The notes under the pieces: generated by a model | What the model was told of the DNA's origin: nothing | Database searches by the model: none | The model's input: the letters and a program-made list of their open reading frames with translations, nothing else | Translations under genes and position numbers: made by a program | Assembly: GCA_038373865.1 (NCBI GenBank) | Contig: JAXGGA010003014.1 | Span: 46,353 to 110,352 of the forward strand | Length of the DNA: 64,000 nucleotides | Direction: 5' to 3' | Source: Uloborus plumipes | Lineage: Eukaryota; Arthropoda; Arachnida; Araneae; Uloboridae | Shown: positions 9,477-24,400 of the stretch, piece after piece | Layout of the letters: each line of letters opens with the position of its first letter | How positions within the stretch are numbered: position 1 is the first letter of the stretch

Positions 9477-12400
9477 CTAAAGGAGTAAAAAAAAAAAAAA
9501 AAATCAGAGATAAAGTCTCTATTTATTTTAATGTTAATAGATGCTACTTAAGTAGAAGTTGTTAATATAAACTTAATAGTAGACAATTTGGGGGGAAAGA
9601 TAACACAGGGGAAGAATTGGATAACTGCTAATCACGGTTTTAATTGAATTTAGAATTAGGTTCCTATCTGAATGACATGACGATACTAGCTGTAGTTCAC
9701 GGGTTATAGTAGTCCAGTTAGTAAAGCACGGTTCAATATTTCATCTAGATTTGTTATGGTTGGGTAGTAACTATTGCTCCTCTTGTTATATAATAACTCT
9801 ATATTCACAATACTATAAAAAAACAGTTTAACTTATCAAAAATGTTTTGATACTTTGGCAGTTTTGTCAAAGCAACAACTACCAGCACTATTTTTGCCTC
9901 CTGGCAGATCGGTTTAAATTCATAATCATATTCTATTATCCTGCCTTTTAAATTATTTCAAACAATTTTTTTCTTTAATTTTTAACTCACTTTTCCGGTA
10001 AAAGTAAAAATAAAACAAGGTTTGCTGCATCCCTAAAAAAATCTAAAGACAAAAATTAATATAAAATATATTTATTAAACAAATATCAAAAAAGAGAAAA
10101 AATAGCAAGTAAGATTTTGAAATGGGAAAATTTGTGTCTGCTAGTCTATCTGTTTGAAATTTGTCAGCATGTTCATAGTTTCCCTAAGTAATTTTAAGGA
10201 CGTAGTTTAATCTGTGAAAAAAATTTTTAATTGAAAAATCTCTCTTTCTTTAAATCCATGTTCAATTGTTTAATTGGAACTTTATTTTTTTTGCCTTATT
10301 TTTGAACTGAGCAAAAAAGTTGAAGGAGTGAGCTTTTAGGGGAAGTTTTAATGAGATATAAATTCTGATCTAACACGTCACTTTACTTTTAAAATTAAAA
10401 TTCCTCTTAGCTTTTTTGCCCTAAATTAAAAAAAAAAAAATTCCAAAAGAGGAAATAAAACAAAAAAATCTAGCTTAGGTGTTATACTTAGTTAATTAAT
10501 AAAAATTAATCAATACAATCTTACTTTGGCATAAACATTATTGGCATAGGCATAAATCAATATTTCTTATTTTTACGAGAATTGCCACAAATCATTATTG
10601 GCTCTTTTACTTTCCTCCTTAAAGCAAAAAAGAAATGTAATGAAGTTATGATCTTGACATACTTCTAACACAACATTTCATGGAGAAAAGATGTGACAAC
10701 AGTAAGAGTAACTACAATTTAGAGATTTGTTTAACTGAATTAACATAAATTTTCAATTAAAGCAATTTAGTGAAGTATTATTTAAGTTTTTCTTCATGGA
10801 ATCATTCATATAGAAACTACCATTTAATTGGTAAATAATGCATAATGTACAAAAAAGAAAATTGCAAACTTCTTTCTATTTGACGGTCGTCACTCCCGTT
10901 CAATATCCTCCATATTTTGCCTGCCTTCTTTAAAAGCTTTATGCCAGCGAAAAGTACTAGTCCCTGACGTTGCTATACATCACATATCAAGTCAAAGATC
11001 TCTAATGTGGACACGGACACTTGCAGATGATCACAAAATTTCAACAACTGGCTGCGTTTTCAAGCATGCTTCAGTTCAATCACGTGATACTCAAAAACAT
11101 GAAACTGTACATTAGGGCTGCAACATCGATGACAAAATATCAATATGGAAATAAGAGACATTGGTGGTATTGATACATCAAACAAAAACCATCGATGTTT
11201 TCCAACATTAATCTTCTTTTTCCGTATACTACGTACAAATTTGAGTGCACAGCATCCCCTCGTTACATCTCGCCTTGTTTTATCTCTCACTTGGATATGT
11301 CACTTTTCCTTTATCTCATATCTACCATAAGCGACAAATTTTTTTGATTGCTTTTTTTTTGAAACTTTGTTACTGAAACATTCACCCACATTAAAAAAAA
11401 AAAGTCAGAACAAATTAGCGATGCTTAAAAATGATCCAGCTCGAAACATGGATAATAATCATAGTCAACTTTTACCAATTAGATTAATTTTGCAATTTTG
11501 GACAAACGATACACATAAATGCTTTCATAAATATAATCATCACATATTTTCAAGCACCTGTTTTGCTGAAATATAAAACATCAACATTGAAAATAACAGT
11601 GAGCTTTGAAAAACATTGACGGTTTTCACAAATAAGCGATTATGTTTCCAAAACATACGCCTTGGAAACATCCCGCCTTGTTTTACCTCTCACTTGGATG
11701 TGTCCTTTATCTCCCAAATACATATCATACATATCGACTATAAACGATTAATCTTTTTAATGCTTTTGTTTTTGAAACTTTGTTACTGAAACATTCATCG
11801 ACATTTAAAAAAAAAAAAAAAACAGTGAGAACAAATTAGGGATGCTTGAAAATTATCGAGCTCGAAACATGAATAACAATCATGGTCAACTTTTACCAAT
11901 GAGATTAATTTTGCAATTTCCGACAAAGGTTACACATAAATGCTTTCATAAATATAATTATCACACATTTTTAAGCACCTGTTTTGCTGAAATATAAAAC
12001 ATCAACATCGAAAATAACATCAAGCTTTGAAAAACATTGACCAATGTTTTCACAAAATAAGCGATGATGTTTCCAAAACATCAACATCAATGTCACAGTA
12101 CTACTGTACATGCCATTTATGGGCCATTATGTGGCTTTTGTTAATACCAATTTTTATTAGGCTACAGGAATTAACATTCTGATGAGTGGTTTGGTGGCAA
12201 TAAAATTAATCTTATTACTTATTGAACAGAGTATATAAGAGGTGCAACCAGTGGGTAAAAAAAGTAAGCCACCACTGATCTACCAAACTAATGAAGATCA
12301 TGTTTATACATTGTTATTGGAATAATCCTGCAGGAATATATAAATAGTTGTTGGATTGGTGGTAGTCTATTAAGGAAAGCTGGTCAAAAAATAATATTTA

Positions 12401-15400
12401 CATTTTTCTAGCTGACATTACTTTTAATGAAAAAAAAGAGGGGAGTCAATCTCACATCGTTAGATTTGGGGGGCATCGACTTTAAGCCCGGACTCCTTCA
12501 TAGTAAAGGTGTATGGTGTTCATAAACACGTAGTATGAGTTGATATGAGTTTTTATACAGCTATAAAATACAGTGATATCCAGTACAAACTTGTGAGGTT
12601 TTTCTCATATTTTAGAAGATTATTCAGAAAAGTTAGATATGCTTCAACTTTCAACACATGTTTAATGTTAGTACACAAAGCAGTTTCATCATAAACTCAA
12701 AAACAATTAAGAGAAAAATAATTATTTTACCTTAATGGCAATTTTGAAGGTACAGTATCCAATGAAACACAATTTTGAGGAGACGTGTCAAAGTTTGATG
12801 TAGTTCGTTTCTGCGATAGAATCTATTTTGTGCAGGAAAATAAATGATTTATCATAGAAATAAATATTGTAAAAAGCATATTATTTCATGCTCCAAAATG
12901 AATTACTGTATATCATGAAAATTAAAAAAAAAAGATTCTTGAGTTTGTAATTAGTAATATATATAGTTTCTGATTCTGTACAGAACAGAAGTTGTATACA
13001 TACTAAAAATTTCAATTTTACAAATATAATTAAATTACTGCCCCCATGCCAGTACTAATGCAGAACTACATGCGATATACCGACTGTTCCATGACATTAA
13101 AATTCTTTTTAAAATATAAATAGAAAATTGAGATCGTAGCAGGCACTTTATCTCACAACAGGCTCGCGATTGGTTGAGATTTGCAAAACAAAAGTCATAC
13201 GAAATTCTAATTCTGAGTTATATTGAATAAAAATTTTCCCATAGCTCTATAATTTTCAAACAATAGCTAATGTTCCAGTCAGTTACTCGAGATTGGGAAG
13301 GGGGGGGGGGGGGATTGGTGATTCACCTATTTTTATTATCAGTATAAAAATATCGATGATGAATTGCTATTTTGTTTGAGTATATGTGCTACAATGTAGA
13401 TTGTAACATTGATTATAGTCTAATTTTTTCACTGTAGCCGCTCATTTGGTTTTAGTTCAAGTTTCTCTGCCACATAACAGCTGGGTACAATATTCAAAAA
13501 CTTTCTGAGGGCTGGGTAGCATACCCAGTAGCATACTCCACAAGCCTCAATTCAACATTCCAATTGAAAATGTCACTGTTGCCCAAAATTACAGTTAGTT
13601 GCAATCCCGTGACAAAAAAGGTTCCACCTAAAATCTATGAGTAAAAATAGTTCCACATATTCAAAACCCCAATTTTAAAATAATGAGGGCAGTAAAACCA
13701 AATAGTATCATTAAACATTATCTAAATTAAAAGGAGATTTAATGGATGAACCAATTAATAAAAAATGTCTCTGAAAACAAAAGACAATTTGAAAAAGGAA
13801 ATTTTCAAATGTTCCTATGCAGCTGTTATGCGGCACAGAAACTTGAACTAAAACCAAATGAGCGGCTACAGTGAAGAAATTAGACTGTGGATAAAAAGGT
13901 TAAGGCCAAGTTTCAGCAGGAAAGCAGTAACCGATGTTTTGGCGCACAGATAAACATTATTACTATCTGCATTGTAGCAATAAGCAAAGTTGGAATTAAT
14001 ATTTGTTCAATTGGAAGAGCATGAACATTGATGCGTCTTAAATGACTGTCACAAAAGAGTATATAGTCATGAACTAAAGAAGGAGGAGTTTTGAAAAAAG
14101 CTGTTAACAAAATGCAGGTGGTTGAAGGGTGCTTCAAGTGAAGGAGTATTGGGGGATTTTTGAAGTAGAATATACAAACCCTGGTTCTTAGGTTTAATTT
14201 TTTTTTTTTTTTTTTAGGTTTGAAACAATTTCAAAAGAAACTGATTCAAAAGAAATATTTAAAATATGTTTGAAAAACATTGTCTATTATTTTGAGGAAA
14301 AATAAATTATTCAGTAACAGTGATGCATATTTGACAAAAAAAAAAAATCAATAATCATAATTATACCTGCTCCACACTTGGAGGACTAGGAACAATATTT
14401 GACGGAGGTAAACACTGAGGCACTATACAGTGATCAGTCATTTGTCTGTGCATCCACTTAATAACTAAAAAAAAAAAAAACATCAATAAATATTATTTTC
14501 TATGAAATTTTTAACTTCAGAAACAGAATGCAATGGAGAATTAAGTGTGAAACACTCACTAGATTCCTTATTCTTTAACTCTTTTTCAATGGACAAGTTC
14601 TTTTCTTTCAAGGAAGAAATTGTTTCATGTAAAGATTTCACCTATTAAAAAAAACAAGAATTCATTTTTTTATAAATTATTATGAATAACACTATTTGCA
14701 CGTCATACAAAAACAGGTCAAATAACAAGAAATTAAAACAGTAAAGTCATGTGCTACATCGCAGTTTCAAAGAAACATATTGTAACGAGTTCGTAGCACC
14801 TTCAACTTTCTTTAAATGAGCATTCCAATCTTGAGGAAGTAACTATAAATTTATTTACAAGTATGTACACTATTTACAATAGGAGCAGGAAACAATTGCT
14901 AAACATCCAGCAATTAGGTAGCAAACAGTACACTGTACTCTCAACAGTAACTCAGTACCACGTATCTAACGTGAACAGTAATTAAGCAATTACAAAAGCA
15001 AAACAACCATTCGCCAAAGCGAATGAAAACGAGTCTCCAGAAATCAAATCTGAAAAGAACTAACTGACTGTGTTCAAGGCCAGCTATTTATACTCGAGAA
15101 CGAAATTACGACAACATTCTAGCAAAATCCAGTTCATTCATAACTTTACTAATCCATTCACAAAAGTTCCAGCAATAAAAAGAAAAACCACTCCGAGCGA
15201 AAAATGTCTTCATGCTTATCAAAGTTAGGGCAAGTGTAAAAACTACAAAGTGTTTCAGGGCCGGTATACAGATGATAAAATAAATATATCTTCAGATACT
15301 TTTGCAACATGTCGTCAGATAAAACCAAAACTAGTGAAAATGATACAAGGCAGGAAAAACAACAACTATTTACAAGATTTGTAACAATACTAATGGAATA

Positions 15401-18400
15401 CTATGTATCCTTTCTTATACAAACAATGTGGTACAAACTTAAAAACTATAATATAACGTCGTTGTTGAACCGTGTAAGTAAATACAGAGAAATTTTAGTC
15501 TTCCTGATATTAGACACAGTTTTTTGCAATTGAGAGTAAAATGGCAATACATAAACATAGGCATTTCGGACGTGTATTGCTAAAAATTTTTGTTTTAGAA
15601 AAAGGCTTTCAGCAACAAAAATTGTTTGGTGCAACTTTTCTTGTTATTCTAAAGATTTAAAAAATGATAATCACATAATACACAGAAGAATTATTGTCTT
15701 AAAAAAATCTTGGAAAAAAAATCAGGTAATGGTCAAAAACAATGACTAAAAGAAACTAAATTCTTCAATTCCATGTATGAGACAAGTTGGTAGATTTTAG
15801 AACATCATAAAATTTACCACAAAAGTTCAGACAACAAGACAGGATGGAATGTTACACTGTAGGTTTTAAAATATGCAAAGAGCATAAGTTCACACATTGT
15901 AAAGAATATACCTGCCTGGATTTTTTTTGTTGCCAACTCTTGTGATTTTTCTGAGAGTTTTTGCTGCAGAGACTCAATCATTTTCTCGTCTTTTGAAAGA
16001 GAAATTTCTTGCTTAGACACAATTTTATTTAATTCTGTAATCTACAATACAAAATAAAGAGTTAAAACACAAAAGAATGTTACACAAATCGCTAAGAGTG
16101 AAGAAAATCTTTTAAGTTACACTGTTGACCTTTCAAAATGTTACTTCACAAAAAAGGAAACAATTATTGTGTTGGTCACAATTTCAATGTCATAATTTCA
16201 TTGTTATAGTTTCAATGTAATGTTTGCTATTTTTATGGTTTTCCGTATAAAGAAATCAACAACAATATAAGAGAAAAAACAATTATATGCAGTTATTTCT
16301 TTTGGTTAAAAAATAAATTTTCAGATTTATTCTCATCCCCCCCCCCCCATTTTAAGTAAATGAATGAATATTAGAAAGGGAAAACAAACAAATAAAAGTT
16401 TTCCTACATAAATACAACTTTCATGAAAAATAGAACCATTGACTTTTTTTTCCCTTTGGGTAAAAGAAAGGCACTCAAAATTTAATTTTATTTTCTATTG
16501 AAAAAAAAAACTTTAGCTTGAAAAAAAAAAAGAAAAATACTAACAAAATCACATCAGCAGTCATTTCACACTAAAATAGTTTGCTTTTAATTTTGATTTA
16601 ATCAATAAATCAATAATTTTCATCAGCCCTACGTCTACAAGGAATAGTATTTCTGTTTTGATTAATAGTTATTTTTCTATGAATTGAAGCTAAAATGTAA
16701 GAACATATTCAGTATCTGTACAATTTACAGTTCTTCGTTTAATTTTTAGTGTTGTTGGTTTCATAGATTAAAAGCTTTGAAATTCTCCCATGGGCATTGA
16801 GGTTAAACATTTTTGAATTGTTCAAAAAATAGCCCAAAATGAGATGAATAAAAAAAATATTTTCTGTAAGAATAAATCATTCAGTTACATTTTCTCCCCT
16901 TTCAACTCCAATACACTTTATTTCAAGAACACTTCCCTTCATTGCAAGTCTAAAGGATTTTTTTGTACTTTTGAAGACAGTAAAGAAACTGCAATCACAG
17001 GTACATTTTTTGCATATTTAATTCATTAACTTAAAACAAGTTTTGGAATGGGGGGTGGGGGTCGAAGAAAAGCTTACTAAAAGCAAAGATCCATCCACTC
17101 TTTTTTTCCTGCTACTATTACGAGAAAAATTTCAGTTAAGAAACTATTAACAGTTTCTTAAATGTTAGTTACTAATTTTTTTTTTTTTTTTTTTGCTTTT
17201 ACAACTTTTCTATGTATCTTCAGCAATAATACTGACTTTTTAAAGGGCTCCATTCAATGACCACCTTCTTAAACAACAGACTTTTACCAGAGGTTCTCCC
17301 CCCCCCCCCCCCCCCCCCAACAAGAGTGGTTTTGGAGCTATTGTCTGCTCAAGGTAACAGAATAAGCCATGAAAGTTTTCTGAGGAAAAGTTAAGCTATT
17401 CATTTATAATTTCGTGAGGGGTAGATTACATTCCTTTCACACATGCTAACATTAAAAAATATTCAACAATAAAAATTAAATAAAATTAAAAATCCCAATT
17501 TGTACACTTAGATAAAAAGATCTTTCTGAAAGTTTTTTCAAAGCAAATCCATTTCTTAACCCCAGATTTATATTGGATTGAAATTTCCCCATAAACTCTA
17601 ATATTAAGTTTTTAAATGGTTTAAATGTGACCTAAAAGCCTGTATAATTAATAAAAAAATTAAACATAGGAATGAGGTTTATGTCCTGGCTGACAGCTTG
17701 CAAATACTGTCAGCCCCGCTTAAACGAATACTGTTGGTTCCAAGAAATATCATTCAATTAAACGGGGTATTCGATTAAGCGGGGATCTTTAACATTACGT
17801 TTATGGCATCGGTTCTGAGATATTTTATTCGTATAAGCGGGGAATTCGTTTATAAATTACCCGATTAAGCGGGGACGACAGTATAAGAACAACTTGATTC
17901 AAATATGATTTTTTCCTAAAAAAATTATTAGGCAGCTGGGAGCGGGGAAACCTTACCTTATCATTATTTTTTTTTTCATTTTTCAAAACATATTAAAACA
18001 ATAAGCCTGTTAACATATATTTATGCGTAACATTATTTTTAAGAGATATTCAACATTAAATATTCTGTGTTTAAAAACTAATACAAAAAACTTGGCAAAA
18101 AACAAATTTTTGCTTTATTAAACTTTGAAAAATAGTAAACGGATATTCCAATCCCTAGAAGGAGTAATTACCCCCATCACTCCTCCCATAAAGCTGCCAA
18201 AGCGCTCAAAGAGCAACGGTACATCTCTTCAAAAGTTACTAAGCACCTAACTCACTATGCAAAGAGTCCAAAAATCACCTCAATTTAACTTCTCCAAAAA
18301 ATTTTATTGTGTACATCATAACCCTATGCTGGTGGCCAAATCTGCTTTTACAGGACAAAGAGGTGGTTGTTTTAGACAGGTTTTACAGTATAGGTTAACA

Positions 18401-21400
18401 ACAGAAACAAACACACAAACTTACTTTTGCAAAATTATATTTCACTTCCACTTGAAGCTTCATAAGGATGTCATTTGATTTGACTAAGTCTTCTTTCAAG
18501 CTTTCTTGACTTTTAGCATCAATACTGATTTGAACATTTAACCGTTCGATTTCAGTTTCCAACTCTCTCTAAAATTAGAAAAATAAATAAAATTGATAAA
18601 CATTATACTTATATTAATGCTTACTGTTAAAGTATATAATGCAATTATTTCATAAAATACCTAATTATTCCATGAATTAACTATCCTCGGCGTTAAAGTT
18701 TGTAATATGTTAATAATTTGACACTTTAATTAGTTATTCTATGAAATAATGAGGTATTCTATAAATTAACTAATAGAAACAATTAAAGTGTAAATTAAAC
18801 CATTTAACTAAAATTAAATAACTAGGCGTTCTATAAATCAACTAATTATAGACAATTAAAATGGAAAAGAAGCAATTTATCTAATTTTGGCAGCATGTAA
18901 ATGGTATTCATGGAAATATACCATAAAATCATTTGTTACAACAAGGATTACTAAAATGGCACTTGGAATTACAAAAAACATTTTTCTAAAACAAAAACTT
19001 TTTTGTTGACACACTGTTTTACACAAACATTTGTCAAATCCCTGACCAGTACCATCTGTATATGATATAGATTATTTTGCACTTTAATGGGCTGCAGATC
19101 GTTATTCTATGAAATAATTAATTAAACCATGAAACACCCCAAGAGAGTATTACACTTTAACATTACCAAATATCAGCTAAACAAATTTTTAAGAGCTGTA
19201 ACTCGGAAAATTTTCAAGCAGCATGACATATTACAGGCTAAGATTAGATATGTTGAACTTACACAGGAAAGAAAAGAAGCAACAGAAAAGAAGTTTCGAA
19301 CAACAAACAATATTAAGAAGTTCGAGAAATCTTCAATCTCTTTAATAGGCAACCTATGAGAAATTTTAGCTTAAAAAATTAATGACAAAAAAAATAATAA
19401 TTAGAAATTCAAATAAAAAAAAAATGTACTTTAAAGGGCAAATACTTGAGGATCGAAGTAATAGTGGACCGAATTTCAAGGCTAAGGCTGATATGGGATC
19501 TCCTGGACATGGGACAGACACAGATACCCTTGAGAAAACTCCATCATCAGTTTGAGATATGGCTTTCAAAGTGGGAAAGGATTAGAGGAAAATGCTGCCA
19601 CTTGATCTCTAAAAATGCTTAAATCGATAAAATAGCTTAATTATACTGTTTTGACACAGTTGAAAAACGACTCACATAAGGTTTAATCTTTCATTGTCTT
19701 TACAAGAAGCAATAAAGTGTTCATATTTCGGGCGATATATAATAAAAATTGTACCTTTTCCCTTCGATGAGCTTCAATTTCATCATGCTGTTTGTGCATA
19801 GCCTGTTTTTGATGGCGCAACTCTTTCTCCAATTCAGTAATTTTATTCTTCAGTTGTCCTTTATGCCTAACTTCGGATTCCAAATCCTCCTTTTGATGCC
19901 TCATAGTGCTAACTTTTTCATTTAATCTTTTTTTCTCATCTTCCAATGATTTTATTTTTGCTTTAAGCTCTCGAATTGCATCATCTTTTCTAAAGTTGCT
20001 CTCTTGAACTTCCTGCATCGAGAAAAATAGGTCAACAAATAACAATAACATAATTTTTGCCTAAAGCAATAGTACAAAAATGAAATCTAACACCCACTGA
20101 AAATAAAACAATTTTTAAAATAAAATACTAAAGTGAAAACAAGCAAAAAAGTTTTTAAAAAACACAATACAGTTTACAATTAAATTTTAGTGCACATTAA
20201 TGTTGTTTGACTTTTACCTTTTTTCTTCTTTCTCTTAAAGAAGGAAAAAAAAAAACATATTAACCAACTTAAAATAACCATGTTTGATTATGGAAACATA
20301 CAAAAAGACATTTCTAACAGTTAATTCTTTATAGCCCTAAAAAGTTGAACAAAAATGTTGAGTTTCATTTTTGATTTTTGCATTAAATTGACTAGACAAT
20401 TCACAGATCAGACAGTGATCATGAAATTTGCTTAAGTTTTGAATATGTTCTTTCTTTTAAAGCTACTAATTTCCTCTATATTTACTAGTATGCAGACATT
20501 GAAACAATGCTGACTAATATAGTCATGCTTATTATTTGTGCAAAATTATAAGCATAGTCATGGTTCTACACTTTGACTTGTTTTTTATTTTATTTATAGT
20601 TAAAACCTGAACATTCTATTGCTTCATCTATACTTAAAAAAAAACTAATGAAATAAAATAAATAAGTAAATAAATACATTTCTTGCTACAAAATTGAAAT
20701 AGTCTTATTTTGCCTTAAAAAACAATCATTTATGCGTATGTGTGTCTCAGAGGCTGCTTAATTAAACTTTGGAGCTCACAACATCTTCAATCGACAGTAT
20801 TTCATTTTAGTAACAACCTTGCGATTTAAAGCAGTAAGTAACCGCCCCTAAGTCAGGGCAAAGGCAGAAACATGCAATACACCACCAGCTCGTTTATTCC
20901 ATCCATGGACTGCAGTTTCGTGCTTATTATGCACTCATCAGCATGGAATAGGAATTAAACGAGCTGGAGGAGGAGATATCTTGGTCATTTAACATGCAGC
21001 ACCAGAACTACATGATTTTCGAAGTAGATTACATCAACCAAGACTACAATAAAGTGGGGAGCTAGGTTTTTTGATTACACAGTGTTACAAGAATGCTCAA
21101 TAATTATTCTTTTTTAAATAGTCCATCTCATGAAATATCTTAAAGAATTTATTAAATGTCATTAGTACAGCAATTTGAAGTCGAATACCTTAAACTTTCA
21201 TGAAATAAGGAATTCAATTACCTTTCATCTATTTTTACATGAGAGGTATCAGATTTGTTTTGCCTTCAGAGATCAATTATATATAAATGAAACAATACAT
21301 TAAAAAAATAATTTATAAACATAATTACATCATCTATTGGTAAGAAGAAAAAAAAGAAAAAACTGAAAGAAAATTATATAAAGAACCTTGTTTAATGTAT

Positions 21401-24400
21401 CTAAAGCAGTCACTCGAGCTTCAAGCTGCTTATTTTGCTCACGAAAGTTTCTTTCTCTTTCCTTTCTCTCTCTTTCGATTCTCAATTCTTCTTCCCTTTG
21501 TTTCTACGAAAAATATTTACAGAAATTATACAGGGGAAATAAGTTGTTCAAAAGTTATTTATGAGTGAACATCAAACCATTTTCAAATAAAAGCATGTGA
21601 CATGATTAGAATTGGGCCTAATATGTCTTTCGTTGGATATGAGAGATATCAAACAAAACATAATCCTGTTTTGAATGTACTTGTACTTGAACTGGATTTG
21701 TGCATCAATTTATCAAAGTAGTAAACACTTAATCAGCAAATGAACTTCAGTAAAATAGGTATTTTTTAAATTATAGTTCAAAAATTACCCATATACTTAT
21801 CTAGGTTGTATAAATATCTATATAGGTATAACCCATTCATCTAATTAACTTTAAATTATAAATTAAATGTTTACACATAAAAAATATATTTAAAAACACA
21901 TTCAAAAGCGAAACTAATAAATTTATTTACATTGAGATACTTCTCCTTTTCCTCCTGGAGGTCTCTTGAGTACTTATTTTCTCGTGTAGCCAGTTCAGCA
22001 CTTAAGTCTCTTTTTACAGCTTCAAGTTCTTTAACTTTACAATTCAAAGTTTCTTGACAAGCAGACAACTTTTCTTTAAACTCTTTTTCTAAATATGTTA
22101 ACCTGTTTTGTAACTGTAATTTGTCTTCCTGTAAAATAAAATTCAATTTTGATGTATGTTCAATAGTTCTTTTGAAGTAGCAACAATTCGATAAAATTAA
22201 GTATTTTTGCTAATTCACTTGACTGGGCCCTTTACAAGATAACTTAAATGTGACTTGGATTAGTTTTTGACAAAAGAAGAGCGGAAATAGTTCTCAGACC
22301 TCATTTTCAGACACAAATAATTTGAATTTGAGATAAATATGTGAACATTTGTCTACACTCAAAAAGAAGTGCAAGAGCTGAGCTCTGCTTCCATGCAAAC
22401 TAAGCCCTTCTTGGGCAATTACTTATTTTCTTATACACAAGAACATATTGATCTTTGAAGGAATACAAAGAAATCTATAGGGGAGACCAGGACAAGATGA
22501 TGAATGTCTTAATTTTTCGTTTTCCACTAAGTACCGTCATCAACCAGTGGCGGATCCCTTCGAGAGCCGAGAGAAATTTTCAAAATGAAAACTTGGTCTT
22601 GCATATTTAAAATTATATTAACTGTACCACTATTTTTTATAGTCTGTTATTCAGCCTTTTTAAAACAATTCTTCAGACAGTAACATCCTTTTAGTTAATT
22701 TAATTTCAAAACAAAACTTTTGTTAGAAAAAGCAGTGGAATGTAAATACAGCTGTACAGTGTGGCAGCTCGCAAAGTGCTACATGAATTACTTTTTTCAG
22801 TAACTTCCGGAAACAAATTCTGTAAAATTTCAACGTTTAATTTTCCATGTTTTTAAACACTCTGCGGTATTGTTTTATTCGCGACAAATATGATTTTCTA
22901 TTGATTATATCGATTTGGTTTTATTCTCCGAGTAATGTTAAAAATTTATTAAGAGTTCATGAAAAATGAAACAAATATAAAAGAACTTTCAAACCATGCT
23001 CATGTGGCATTTATTAACCAAATTATTAAGAGGTGAAGGCGGCTTGATATTTAAAATAAAACATAAAAATATATCTAAGGCACCACTCCAAAGCATCAAT
23101 TCAGTCCAACATGTGAAAAGTGTTTAGTGGAGTCGCAGACGTATGTATTTTAAACAAGCAAATAAAAATAATGAATTGGATATTGAATATTTCACTATCT
23201 AAAACAGCCACATGATTTCGGAAAAGAAATACTCAGGGAGGGTTTCCCATAATATACACAATTCTTTTTCAAGTAAATAAAAGAGAATAATGACGTAGCC
23301 AAGGAGGGGATGGACGGGAGTTTCCAAAGCAAATTCAATCCTTCAGATATGGTGAGACACTATGAGAAGAAGCTTTAAAAAAGCTAATTTTATTGCATAT
23401 CTGTCTCAATGGTATAATTAGTTTATAATGGAACATTCAATAAAATGAAATGAGAATAAAGAGGATTCGAAGGGATTAGAATGGGAGACAGAACCAAACA
23501 TTGTGGTTAGAAGTCTGGTGAACTGAAATTGAAGTAAAGTCCGAAAAAGAAACCAACAAGTATAGAAAAAATTGAGAATCTTCTACTGGGAATGACACAA
23601 ATTTGTCAAGGTTGAATTACATGATGACAAAAAACTCAGAAAACATTTCGTAATCAAAGTCACATAAAGTAAGAGTAAGTTTCTTTATTTAAGGCAACCA
23701 CAACAGGGTAATTTGCAAATTTTTAATCCAACGTTTTTAGCACTAATAAGCAGGGACACTGCAGACACGTGTTTCGGAGTTATAAGGAACGCCTTTTTCA
23801 ATGCGAAAAATTAGGAGCTTATGGATGCACAGACATGCATTCCTTGTAACGCTGAAACTGCAGTATCCCTGCTTATTAGTGCTAAAAAACATTGGATTAA
23901 AAATTTGCAATTTATAATTTGCTAAGGTAACCATTTCTTCACAACAGGGTATTTAAAAAGAAAATTCTTAACAGGAATTTTCAAAATTTCTAAAGGTCAA
24001 ACAGAGTATAAGAATAAAATGACAATAGCAATAGGCATAAATATTTATTATTTCACAAAAAAGGGAAAAACACATATTTAACTATCAAGAAGCAGGCTTT
24101 TTTAAAGAAATGGAGCATTTTAAAGCCTACCTTTAAATTTCGAAAACATGACACAAGATATTGCTTTACAGCAGATTCTGAAGCTACCACTAACTTGAGC
24201 GATAAATGTGTTAAATGTTTGAATGGGTTAGTTTCTATAACGTCCAAGTTTGATGGTGAGGAAATACTACCAAGTTTATCATTAACATAAAATGTCAATA
24301 TAAATCTGTAAAAGAAAGAAAAAACTATTAAAATCAAAACTTTGCAATAATATAAATCAGAAAACATTTTTTAAAATAGATTTTTAAAAAGTATCTCTTT

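Noticed and set aside
15912..16041. Exon 10 ending at the GT donor GCAG|GTATAT
   Set aside because: It leaves one extra base, and exon 11 then stops within six codons. Kept only as a possible minor isoform.
19129..19359. 76-codon Lys-rich frame ([10 protein letters not shown]...) in a SAS-6 intron
   Set aside because: On the opposite strand of the gene, without splice or family evidence; AT-rich composition explains it.
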